A stretch of DNA of 58,925 nt from Candidatus Kapaibacterium sp. GTDB lineage: Bacteria > Bacteroidota > Ignavibacteria > Kapaibacteriales > WFXC01. Made by a program: the position numbers and the translations under genes. The stretch lies in contig JALWJX010000050.1 in NCBI GenBank assembly GCA_026996895.1, forward strand, positions 1 through 58,925, given 5' to 3'. Numbering within the stretch: position 1 is the stretch's first letter; the number at the start of each line of letters is the position of its first letter. Under the pieces are notes generated by a model that was not told the origin of the DNA, did not search any database, and saw nothing but the letters and a program-made list of their open reading frames with translations. Below are positions 17,264 through 26,700 of this stretch, in pieces.

Positions 17264-19210
17264 TCAAGAATCCAGAGACGAAGAGCTGGGAATTTGAGTG
17301 CCCAGATGCAGCGATTCCAGGACCAGCCGAGCAATCCCGGCGGCATTAAGCTGCAATTCTTCGTACAGTTCTTCCTGGGTACCGTGGCTCACAAAGCGGT
17401 CTTCGATACCGTGAACCACGATATGGGGAGCGGTAGACCGGGGATAGGCGTGAAAATATTCCAGAACGCCGCTTCCAAATCCACCAATTTTTTGCCCATC
17501 TTCAATGGTAACAATCAATGGATAGGTGTCGAACAATTGGTCTAACAGAGCAGTGTCCAGCGGTTTGGCAAAACGTGCATTGATCACCGCTGCCGAAACA
17601 TCGTGCTGCTCCAGAATACTTGCTGCTGCCAGCGCTTCTGTTACCGGTTTGCCAATTGCCAGCAGCGCAACATCGCCACCAGTTCGCAGAATTTCTGCCC
17701 TTCCAATGGGAATAGACTCAAAATCACCCGGATCCCACGAGCTGCCCGGTCCCTGTCCCCGGGGATATCGCAAAGCGATGGGACCACCGCGATGTTCGAC
17801 AATTGCCGTATACAGCATATTCCGGAGCTCGCGCTCATCTTTGGGTGCCATCAACACCATATTGGGGATCACTCGAAGTGCAGCCAGATCAAAAACGCCG
17901 TGGTGCGTAGGACCATCCGCACCAACGACGCCGGCGCGGTCCATTGCAAAGACAACGTGCAGATTTTGCAGGGCACAGTCGTGGATGATCTGGTCGAAAG
18001 CACGCTGGAGGAAGGAAGAGTAGATCGCACAAACAGGAATCATCCCTTCCGTTGCTAAGCCAGCGGCATACGTGACAGCGTGCGCTTCAGCAATGCCAAC
18101 ATCAAAAACCCGATCAGGGAAGTGCGCCGCAACTTTATCCAGACTGGTTCCGCTCGGCATAGCAGCAGTGATGGCGACAATCTTCTCATTGTGCCGCATC
18201 AATTCAATCAGCGCCTCGGCGAAAACATCTTGATATTTTTTCCCTTTGCGGTGGGAAGAGCCAATTTCAATTTTATCCTGCGACGGTGGGGCTGACTTTC
18301 CGATAGCGTGTAATGCCTCCGGATGTTTCTCCGCCGCTTCGTACCCTTTTCCCTTTTGCGTTGTAACGTGGAGCAGCACCGGGCGATCGTAGGTGTCCCG
18401 GATAAATCGTAAGATCTTGATCAGCCGGGGCAAATGGTGACCATTGATCGGACCGTAGTACTTGAAGCCTAAGGCTTCGAAGAGCATTCCGGGGGTGATG
18501 ATCGATTTTACGCCACCTTCGATCCGCTGGAGCAGCTTCAGAATTCGATCACCGAATGGCTCCAGTTGTTCGCTCAACCGCTGGATATTTTGCCGTAGCT
18601 TGAAAACGATGCGAGTGGTATCTAACTCTGTGAAGTAGTTGGCTAACGCCCAGACATTGGGTGCTATCGACATTTGATTGTCATTCAACACTACCAGCAA
18701 TTTCCGCTGCTGCAACCCACAGTTGTTCATTGCTTCATACGCCAATCCGCCCGTCATTGCCCCATCGCCAATGATGGCGACAACGTGAAAATCTTTTTTC
18801 ATTAAATCCCGGGCGGTGGCAATACCCAGCGCAGCCGAAATGCTGGTTGAGGCGTGTCCGGCACCAAAAACGTCGTAAATGCTTTCGCTCCGTTTCAGAA
18901 AGCCAGAGATGCCTCCTTTTTTCCGAATTGTCGGCAGCAGATGTTTTCGTCCGGTCAGGATCTTGTGCGGATACCCCTGGTGTCCGGTGTCCCACACCAG
19001 TTTGTCTTTCGGGGTCTGGAATACGTAGTGGAGAGCGATGGTCAACTCCACCACTCCCAGTCCTGAGCCGAAGTGTCCACCAACTTTGGTGATCGTGTCG
19101 ATAAGGTATTGTCGAACTTCGGTTGCCAGTTGTGGCAGTTGATCGATGGGGAGTTTTCGGAGATCATCAGGATCGTGAATTCGGGAAAGGAGCGGAAATT
19201 GCTCTTGCAT
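17264..19210 (-). CDS. dxs: 1-deoxy-D-xylulose-5-phosphate synthase
   Basis: The 648-residue thiamine diphosphate enzyme condenses pyruvate and glyceraldehyde-3-phosphate in the first step of the MEP isoprenoid pathway. Visible features are the N-terminal HFGSGLGVVELTIALHYVF, the TPP/Mg motif GDGAMTGG with downstream N residues (LNDNQMSIAPNVW), the linker HPEALHAIGK, the pyrimidine domain Glu in GIAEAHAVTYAAG and the C-terminal transketolase domain (IEDGQKIGGFGSGV). Its length is normal for Dxs. tRNA-Lys follows within five bases. No other MEP gene is in the window. Confidence 0.96.
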   Translation of the reverse strand: MQEQFPLLSRIHDPDDLRKLPIDQLPQLATEVRQYLIDTITKVGGHFGSGLGVVELTIALHYVFQTPKDKLVWDTGHQGYPHKILTGRKHLLPTIRKKGGISGFLKRSESIYDVFGAGHASTSISAALGIATARDLMKKDFHVVAIIGDGAMTGGLAYEAMNNCGLQQRKLLVVLNDNQMSIAPNVWALANYFTELDTTRIVFKLRQNIQRLSEQLEPFGDRILKLLQRIEGGVKSIITPGMLFEALGFKYYGPINGHHLPRLIKILRFIRDTYDRPVLLHVTTQKGKGYEAAEKHPEALHAIGKSAPPSQDKIEIGSSHRKGKKYQDVFAEALIELMRHNEKIVAITAAMPSGTSLDKVAAHFPDRVFDVGIAEAHAVTYAAGLATEGMIPVCAIYSSFLQRAFDQIIHDCALQNLHVVFAMDRAGVVGADGPTHHGVFDLAALRVIPNMVLMAPKDERELRNMLYTAIVEHRGGPIALRYPRGQGPGSSWDPGDFESIPIGRAEILRTGGDVALLAIGKPVTEALAAASILEQHDVSAAVINARFAKPLDTALLDQLFDTYPLIVTIEDGQKIGGFGSGVLEYFHAYPRSTAPHIVVHGIEDRFVSHGTQEELYEELQLNAAGIARLVLESLHLGTQIPSSSSLDS

Positions 19211-19410
19211 TTTTGTCTTTGATGTCTATGACCCTTGCTATTTGCAGCAATGGAAACGTTGCCCTGCATTCCCTATTGTGCAGCCGGATTTGGGAACAGG
19301 GTAAAAAGCCGCGTCAGGTTTGACTGGTGTCTGCGCTCTTCTGGAAACACTGGTTGGACAGGAGGGGAAAAAATGGTTATTCGGTTGCCCTTTCTTTCGC
19401 CGGGATTTTG

Positions 19411-19418
19411 TAACTTTA
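19411..19418 (+). promoter_or_regulatory. Candidate -7 promoter element TAACTTTA
   Basis: It has seven of eight matches to TAnnTTTG and lies 41 bases before the start at 19452, a distance shared by several other genes here. A TTG lies 23 bases upstream, slightly further than the usual -33 spacing. A GGAGG ribosome-binding site precedes the start. Confidence 0.5.
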
Positions 19419-19451
19419 CCTGAAGTAAAAACAATCCACGGAGGCTTGGTG

Positions 19452-22400
19452 ATGCGGCGGTGGCTTTACGGAATGTTGGTGGTCCTCGTGCTTCCAGCAG
19501 TGGCACAATGGCAGCGGATCGAACTGCCGGCGCCCTATCGTTACGGATATTTTCTGGATGTCTTCTTCCTTCCCTCTGATCCGCAGTATGGATGGGCGTG
19601 TGGTTTCAATGGTTATGTGGTGCGTACCACCGATGGTGGGAAAACCTGGAAGGGGACGCAATTGCCCGCTCCTGCAAACCATATGGAAAGCATTCATTTT
19701 GTTTCCCCACTTGTTGGATGGTGTTCGGGCACGAATCCCGATCGGATTTATCGCACGACCGATGGGGGACGCACCTGGACGGACATTACGCCGAATCCCA
19801 CAGGCGAGCTATGGGGATGTTACTTCGTCAATGATTCCGTGGGAGTGCTGGTTGGTGGGGGATGCGGAACACCGCAGAATTTTTATCGTACCACTGATGG
19901 AGGGAATACCTGGACCCTGAAGCAATACCACGAGCCGGGGTCAGGATTGAGCGATGTGATTCTCTATTCGGCAAACGGATTGGGCTATGCCATCAGCAGT
20001 GGTCGTATCTGGCGGACCACTGATGGAGGACGCACCTGGAGCATTTTTGCCATCACGGGTCCAAAGCACTGGCAGGAGGAGATCTCGAAGAATGGCAATT
20101 CTTTTCTGCTCCCTTCAGCAGGTAATACTTGTAATGGAGATGGTCCCGGCGGCGAAATGGGGTTTTCGCCGGACAATGGAAATACCTGGCTGGCATATTC
20201 TACCGGGAAGCGGATGTTTGGTTCTTTTCTGTTGACCCCGCGGATTGGCTGGGGCGTGGGCGATAGTGGAACAGCAATCCGCACGACAAATGGAGGGTAT
20301 GCCTGGGAATTGCTCAACTGTGGGGTGGAAGGAATCAATCTGGACGATATCTGGTTTGTCAATGATACCACAGCGTTCATCGCCGGTGCTGGCGGGCTAT
20401 ACCGAATGGTCTGGCCCCCCGTCCAACCCCACCCGGATACCGTGCAGTTTGATACGGTCTGCATAGGCGACAAACAGGTTGAGAAGATCTGGATTAAAAA
20501 TTACTGGCGTAAAGACTATCCTGCGTATACCGAATTGATAGGTTCCTCTGCTTTTACCACTGATCTCCGCCCAACACTTACCGTTGCTGGCTGTGACTCG
20601 ATGGATGCCCGCATTGTCTTTGAACCGAAACGAGCTGGCAAACATACGGCTGTATTGCGCCTCACAACGCCAACAGTGGGACGATCCTTCCTTATCTACA
20701 TCGAAGGGTATGCGCTCCCGCCAACCCATTACCAGGTCAGCCGCGACACCTTGATCATCAATCCTGCATTCTGTGGACAAAATAACACTGGTGGGGTTAC
20801 GTTGCAGCCCGTGGATACTTCTGCGTTTTCTTTGCAGTCCGTTGAGCGCGTATCCGGTAGCTCGCACATCCGCATTGCTTCGCCGTTGCCTTTAGAGATT
20901 ACGGAGCCGGGAACAGATCTGCTGTTCCAGATCAATCCGCCGGATACTGGGTGGTATGAAGCCCGTTTCCGTCTCTTTGTGAATCAATGCTCGCCCGATA
21001 CGGTGATCGTGGTTCGAGCGTATGGAGTATCGCCTATTATTGTTGCTCCTCAGCGAGTACAGCACATTGCTGCCTGCCGGGATGTTGATACGGTAGCCGT
21101 TCCTGTCCGTAATGGTGGAAACGACACGTTGAAAATTTCTGCTGTGACGCTCCAGGGTTCAGATACCGCAATCGTGCAGGCGCTGTTCTGGCGTTCGGGA
21201 CAAACGCTTCCAGTTGCTATTCCGCCAAAAGCAGCAGATACCCTCCAGCTTGTTATCCAGGTGCAGCAGAATCAATCTTACAACTTCAGCATAGCGCTTG
21301 CTAACAATGATCGGACACAGGTGCGAGGAAACGCAAATCCAAAGATCGTTGCTGTCCAGATTTCCAGTTTTCAACCTGAGCTTGAACTGAGCGCAACGCA
21401 GGTCGATTTCGGCACTGTTTGCATCGACACTCCCAAAGATACCGCTATCTCGATCCAGAATCTTTCGCCGCAATCATCAGTGCTGGATTTCATTATGCCG
21501 GCAACCGCTTTTCAATTGATCAGCCCGGCAAATCCTCCGGTGAAGCTTTCCCCGAATCAGCAAATCAACCTGCAACTGCGATTTGCTCCAACCGAATTGG
21601 GTGAGTTTACGGATACGTTGATTGTGCTGGTACAACCGTGCAATCTCCGCTTTGCCATTGTGCTGCATGGGCGGGCGATTACAACGGATGTAGCTGCTAT
21701 GCCAGCGCAGATCCAGATGACGATCAGTCCCGGCGATACTACGGTTGTCCCTGTTCGATTACGGTCGACCGGAACAGCCGCTGCGGTGATCGATACGATC
21801 CTCCTGATACCCCAGCGATCTGATTGGATGATCGTTGCGCCAGCGCTGCCGCAAACATTGCAGTCTGGCGAGGAACTTACTGTACAGCTCAAACTGTTTC
21901 CGTCCAGCGATACGGTATACGTTGGCAAAATATGCGCTTCGGGAGATGCTGAATGTCCGTGGAGCATTTGTGTCGATGTTGATATTTCAGCAAAGAACAA
22001 ATTGCTTACAGTGCAGCCGGGTATACTGGCATTGCCGGAATTTGTTTGTTCTGCCACGCCCGTGCAGGATACGGTGTGGGTTACCAACACTGGCAGCCAG
22101 AGTGTGACGATTTATGGAGCAGCGGTGACAGCGCCGGAGTTGGAATGGCAATTTGATGGTGGATTGCCCTTTGCGCTGGATCCGGGTGCTGCTGTTGCCT
22201 TTGTCGTTCGCTGGACGCCAATTACGCCTCGGGCTGCGATCGATACACTCCGTATTTTTGCTTCTGTTGACACTGTTGCGATCCCGGTAAGCTTTGGATG
22301 GTATCGTCCGGAACTGGAAATTGTGAAGGCGCCAGCATCATTGCCGGATACTCTGTTCCGGTGTGAGCCAGCACAGCAGTGGCAATGGGAGGTACGCAAT

Positions 22401-23660
22401 AGCGGGAATTTTGCCGATACGGTGGATGTGCAAGTTCCTGATGCTTTTGCAGCGGCTGTTTCCGTAACGCCGCTTTCATTCCCCCTGTCAGTTAATGAGC
22501 ACCGTTCCTTTGGTGTCCAGTTGGATCCGACTGTCCTGAAGGAAGGGGTTTATCGCATTCCGGTTGTCCTTGCCTGGCGGCAGTGTGGAGGACAGGATAC
22601 CGTTGAACTCAGCGTGGCGATTCGAGACCCACGAGCGGTTTTCCATCCTGCAAATCTTCAGATCGGACCTGTGTTTGCCCGCAAGGAACAGGTGACAGCA
22701 ACGGTCTATCTGGTCAATCCCTCCGCTTATTTCCCGATCGAAGTAACGGACATCCAGTGGGATTCTCCTGTGCCAGCAGCGCTGATGCTGTCACATCCCC
22801 CACTCCCGGTAACAGTAGCAGCAGCCGATTCATTGCCCGTTTCGATTCGCTATGCGCCGCCAGTTCCCGATACGGTCAGCACCGCATTACGCGCAACGAT
22901 TGGTCCGCGCTGTGATCGGCAAAGCACCGCAGGAGTGGCGGTGATGGCAGTTGAAAAAGTCTATCCACTGGTGCTCAGTATTCCAGCATACGAGGCAATT
23001 CCGGGAGATACGATTGATATCGCTGTTCTGGCACGGCTGGAGGGGAAAGATGCAGAAATGCAGCGAATGGAATTTGCTGTGGACTTTCTGCCGACTATCT
23101 TTGTGCCGTTGCAGGTGTCCCTGGGCAATGGTTATGCTGCCGTTCCATTTACCTCCGATCTGGGTCGAACCATCGTCACCCTGGATTCTCTCCTACTGGC
23201 ACAATCGATCTTATCGTTCGCAGGGTCTGATCAGGATACTCTGATCACGATGCGGGGTATAGTCCAGTTGTCTGATCCGAGCGTTTCTCCCTTAACGATA
23301 GCAGATGTTACGATTCAGTCTCCTGATCGTTTTGCCGTTACTACTATCGATGGGACGCTCAAACTTCAGCAAATCTGCTTGCTGGATTTGCGGACCATTC
23401 AGCTTGCTTCCACATTCAGCGTTGTTCGAGTTGTGCATCCAGCGCCACAGCCGGCGATTGTGATCAATGCCTCAGGACCGATGGAGCTTCAGCTCTCCGT
23501 TTACAGTGTCACAGGGGTACTTGCTGCCCAACAAACCATTGCTGTCAGTGCGGGGCAACATTCGATCCCACTACCGGGCACGCTGCCCAGTGGAGTATAC
23601 TTCTGGGAGCTGCGGTCGCCAATGGAGATGGCAAAAGGGTACCTCTGGGTGGTGAGGTAG
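19452..23660 (+). CDS. Secreted Asp-box/Ycf48-like protein with choice-of-anchor-D-type repeats and T9SS sorting domain
   Basis: The 1402-residue protein has a signal peptide (RRWLYGMLVVLVLPAVAQ). Residues about 45-315 hold six Asp-box motifs (TTDGGKTW, TTDGGRTW, TTDGGNTW and variants) as in Ycf48-type propellers. The middle, about 320-1160, is a chain of immunoglobulin-like ASH/choice-of-anchor-D-type domains (VDFGTVCIDTPKDTAISIQNL is a clear example). Near residue 1165 a cohesin-like segment begins with IPGDTIDIAV. It leads into a conserved tail CLLDLRTIQL and a T9SS-like sorting domain ending GYLWVVR. The start at 19452 follows a good GGAGG site; an upstream in-frame start at 19320 would put 44 non-signal residues first. 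Probably surface-displayed; no enzymatic motif seen. Confidence 0.85.
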   Translation: MRRWLYGMLVVLVLPAVAQWQRIELPAPYRYGYFLDVFFLPSDPQYGWACGFNGYVVRTTDGGKTWKGTQLPAPANHMESIHFVSPLVGWCSGTNPDRIYRTTDGGRTWTDITPNPTGELWGCYFVNDSVGVLVGGGCGTPQNFYRTTDGGNTWTLKQYHEPGSGLSDVILYSANGLGYAISSGRIWRTTDGGRTWSIFAITGPKHWQEEISKNGNSFLLPSAGNTCNGDGPGGEMGFSPDNGNTWLAYSTGKRMFGSFLLTPRIGWGVGDSGTAIRTTNGGYAWELLNCGVEGINLDDIWFVNDTTAFIAGAGGLYRMVWPPVQPHPDTVQFDTVCIGDKQVEKIWIKNYWRKDYPAYTELIGSSAFTTDLRPTLTVAGCDSMDARIVFEPKRAGKHTAVLRLTTPTVGRSFLIYIEGYALPPTHYQVSRDTLIINPAFCGQNNTGGVTLQPVDTSAFSLQSVERVSGSSHIRIASPLPLEITEPGTDLLFQINPPDTGWYEARFRLFVNQCSPDTVIVVRAYGVSPIIVAPQRVQHIAACRDVDTVAVPVRNGGNDTLKISAVTLQGSDTAIVQALFWRSGQTLPVAIPPKAADTLQLVIQVQQNQSYNFSIALANNDRTQVRGNANPKIVAVQISSFQPELELSATQVDFGTVCIDTPKDTAISIQNLSPQSSVLDFIMPATAFQLISPANPPVKLSPNQQINLQLRFAPTELGEFTDTLIVLVQPCNLRFAIVLHGRAITTDVAAMPAQIQMTISPGDTTVVPVRLRSTGTAAAVIDTILLIPQRSDWMIVAPALPQTLQSGEELTVQLKLFPSSDTVYVGKICASGDAECPWSICVDVDISAKNKLLTVQPGILALPEFVCSATPVQDTVWVTNTGSQSVTIYGAAVTAPELEWQFDGGLPFALDPGAAVAFVVRWTPITPRAAIDTLRIFASVDTVAIPVSFGWYRPELEIVKAPASLPDTLFRCEPAQQWQWEVRNSGNFADTVDVQVPDAFAAAVSVTPLSFPLSVNEHRSFGVQLDPTVLKEGVYRIPVVLAWRQCGGQDTVELSVAIRDPRAVFHPANLQIGPVFARKEQVTATVYLVNPSAYFPIEVTDIQWDSPVPAALMLSHPPLPVTVAAADSLPVSIRYAPPVPDTVSTALRATIGPRCDRQSTAGVAVMAVEKVYPLVLSIPAYEAIPGDTIDIAVLARLEGKDAEMQRMEFAVDFLPTIFVPLQVSLGNGYAAVPFTSDLGRTIVTLDSLLLAQSILSFAGSDQDTLITMRGIVQLSDPSVSPLTIADVTIQSPDRFAVTTIDGTLKLQQICLLDLRTIQLASTFSVVRVVHPAPQPAIVINASGPMELQLSVYSVTGVLAAQQTIAVSAGQHSIPLPGTLPSGVYFWELRSPMEMAKGYLWVVR

Positions 23661-23668
23661 CGGAGGTA

Positions 23669-23699
23669 TTGGAAATCTTCGGAATTTTTCGTAAGTTTG
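23669..23699 (+). promoter_or_regulatory. Bacteroidota-type promoter (TTG ... TAAGTTTG)
   Basis: TTG at 23669-23671 and TAAGTTTG at 23692-23699 are separated by 20 bases, which fits the -33/-7 consensus recognised by the Bacteroidota primary sigma factor. The start of the IgGFc-binding protein gene lies 55 bases downstream. Confidence 0.7.
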
Positions 23700-23753
23700 C
23701 CTTGATATGGTTGAGGAACCGACAGGTAAGTCCAATAAACAACGAGGCGAGCA

Positions 23754-26700
23754 ATGATGCGCCGGTGGTTTTTTACGCTCTTTATCCTTTTTCTGGGAGG
23801 GCTCAGTGCCTTTGCACAAAAGCGCGAAGCGATTTCTCCACAATGGCTGCTGGATAACGGGACACAGGGACGGGAATTCTGGATTGCTTTTCCACAGAAT
23901 GAAAACACGAATTACCGTGGAGCTGGTGGAGATGGTGCATTCCGTCTGCTGGAGATCTATGTGACCTCTTCCGTCGACACGAAATTTATGCTCCATATCC
24001 CTGGATTGGGAATTGGTCCCATCCCCTACAAAGTAGAAGCAATGAAGATCACAACAATTTCATCGCAGGGCGGACCGCTGAACGAATCCTTAGAAATGCG
24101 GGATGAAGGGGGTGGAAAGTCGCTGAAAGCCATTCACATTACTGCTGAGGATCCGATTTCTGTCTATGTGATGTCCGCTCACCAGTTTACTTCCGAAGGC
24201 TATCTGGCACTCCCCGTGGAAGTATGGGGCAAGCGGTATATCCACGTGGGACATTACGATTACAAGGACCTGAGCTGGAATTACCCGCGCGGTTCGGGAT
24301 TTGTAATTCTGGCGAAATACGATGGGACAATTGTTCAGGTCAAGCTTCGTGGTCGGAATAGTGGGTATATTTTCTGGCAGGGGGGCAAGCAGCAGATTCA
24401 ATTTCCACGGGACTGGAACAAGCCATACACCATCACTTTGAATGAAGGTGAAGCCTTCGTCTTCCAGACCACTGGCGAATCGCAGGAACAATTGTTCGAT
24501 ATCACGGGGACAGAGATTGTGGCAACCAAGCCAATTGGAGTTATTTCTTACCACGTTCGGAGTATTATGCCAATTGCTGCCGGACTCACCAGTCGGGATC
24601 ACCTGTTGACAATGCCGCCACCAGTACATGCGTGGGGAAAAGAATATATCACTGGAGAACTGCTGCGCAACGGTCGTGGTGATTTCTTCCGAATCGTTGC
24701 ATCGCAGGATAATACAGTCTGGGAGGTGAAGTGGTACGACAAGCAATCCGGAGAACTCATTGGGCAGTTGTCAGGGCTTTTGAAAAAAGCAGGAGAGTTC
24801 TTTGAGTATATGAATGCGTGGCAGCCGGGGCAACTGGAATCAATTCGGGGATTCTCTGTGTGGAAAGCCGATAAACCAGTTCTGGTCTGTCAGTATTCTT
24901 ATTCAGCTGCCTGGGATGCTGCAACGGATTTCGATCCCTTCTATTACTGGGTTGTACCTGTAGAGCAGTACACAAAGGGAACCGTTTTCCAGACCCCTTC
25001 CAATCGGGCGTTTACCAAAAACTATTTCAACATTCTGGCAATTGGCGATCCAGATGATCCAGAACAGAAAAAGCTCAAAACGATTAAGCTGGATGGACAG
25101 TACGTGTGGCAGAAGGTACCGTCGTTCCTTAGCCAGCGGATTCCAGGAACCAATGTGTATTATGCCGTGCTAAATGTGAATCCCGGACCCCATCGTATCG
25201 AAGGGGAAACGCCTTTCGGCGGGTATATCTATGGATTTGCTACCTGGGAATCCTATGGGTGGCCCGCCGCAACCGCCGTCAATAAGATCGACGAGCTGGA
25301 TACCCTGGAGCCAGTACTGGAATTTGTGGAAGACTGCGGCGATTATGACTTTACCGCCTGGGAGGAACGCAACGGCAAACCCAACGATAACCCCCGCCAG
25401 ATTGATCAGGGAGTCAGCAAGATCGAGCTGATTCCGGAAAAAAGTTTCAACTATCGGCTGGTATTGGTCGATCCGCCAAAGCTGGAAAACACCGGTGAAA
25501 AAATCTCCCCTGCCAAGTTCCGATTGGAAGTGATCGATAAGACAAAGGACGCGCAAGCCTATTTTGTTGTGGTCGACCGTGCGGGCAATGTTGCATATGA
25601 CAGCGTGTTTTACGAAGCGCCGAAGTTGGTGCCATCGGACACCCTGGTGTTTTTCGATACCGTACGGGTCGGCAAGAGCCGGACGCTGCTGCTGGCGGTG
25701 GTCAATGAAAGCGATTCCGTGGTGCTCGTGGAAGAAGTGAAGCTCAAGATAGCCGACGAATTCGAGATTGTGTCGATCACGCCCGATATTCCGGCAAGTC
25801 TGGCAGCGAGAGACACCCTGTGGGTAGAGTTGCGGTATACGCCAAAGGATGAGCGGAGCGATCCGGAGGATTGGGACATTGATTCGTTGTTTGCAACGAC
25901 GCCGTGCGTGGAGTTTCCGCTGGCAGAATTGCGGGGACAGGGCGTGTTGCCGCATATCGTGGTGGGCGACTGGGATGCAGGGCAGGTGCCGGTTGGACTG
26001 ACCCGGTGCAATAGTGAGAACATCCAGGATTTTCAGCGGACCGTGGAGATTCGCAATCCGGGCAGCACGGTGCTGACGATCACCGAGATTCGGAATGTGA
26101 GCGCACCATTTTCGCTGGATCAAACTCACTACACATTGCCGATCAAGGTGCAACCGGGAGAGACCATTTACTTCAAGGGAGCGTGTTTCACGCCACCGGC
26201 GGTGCAGCAATATCAGATTGATGTGGAGTTTGTGTGCGATGCACCGGCGGGAGACGACAACATTTCGCGATGGACAGGAGAAGGGATCCAGGGGGCACCG
26301 TACATCACCAGTTACGACTGGGGGTGGCAGCGGTTGCAGACGGTGCACAGCGGGCAGGTGGAAGTTGGCAACGGTGGGAATAATGCGGTCACAATTGATA
26401 CGGTATATCTGACCGAAGGGACAGAGCACTTTCGGATCACCGGTTATGAGTTCGAAGGGACACCGTTGAACGACCCGCAAGGGGTAACACTCAATCCGAA
26501 GCGGAAATTACTGGTGTTTGTGGAGTATGAGCCGCAGGTGGAGACGGCAGCGGGAGATACGTTGAAGGTGGGGATTCGAGCAGAATTTGTGGATGCTGAG
26601 GCGGTAGAAGGGGAGCTTCGGGGACAGGCGTATTTACCGAAAATCGGAGCGGAAGGGTATGAGTTTGAATGTGTGGAGCTTGGGACAGAATCGGCGGAAC

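Noticed and set aside
17154-17267. N-terminal extension of the membrane protein gene
   Set aside because: The extra residues translate the minus-strand tRNA-Lys (VAQQVEQRPFKPWVAGS is a well-known product of translating a tRNA), so the real start is 17153.
25170-26480. 436-residue antisense reading frame
   Set aside because: It lies wholly inside the IgGFc-binding protein gene, has no motif or ribosome-binding site, and arises from the codon bias of the sense gene.
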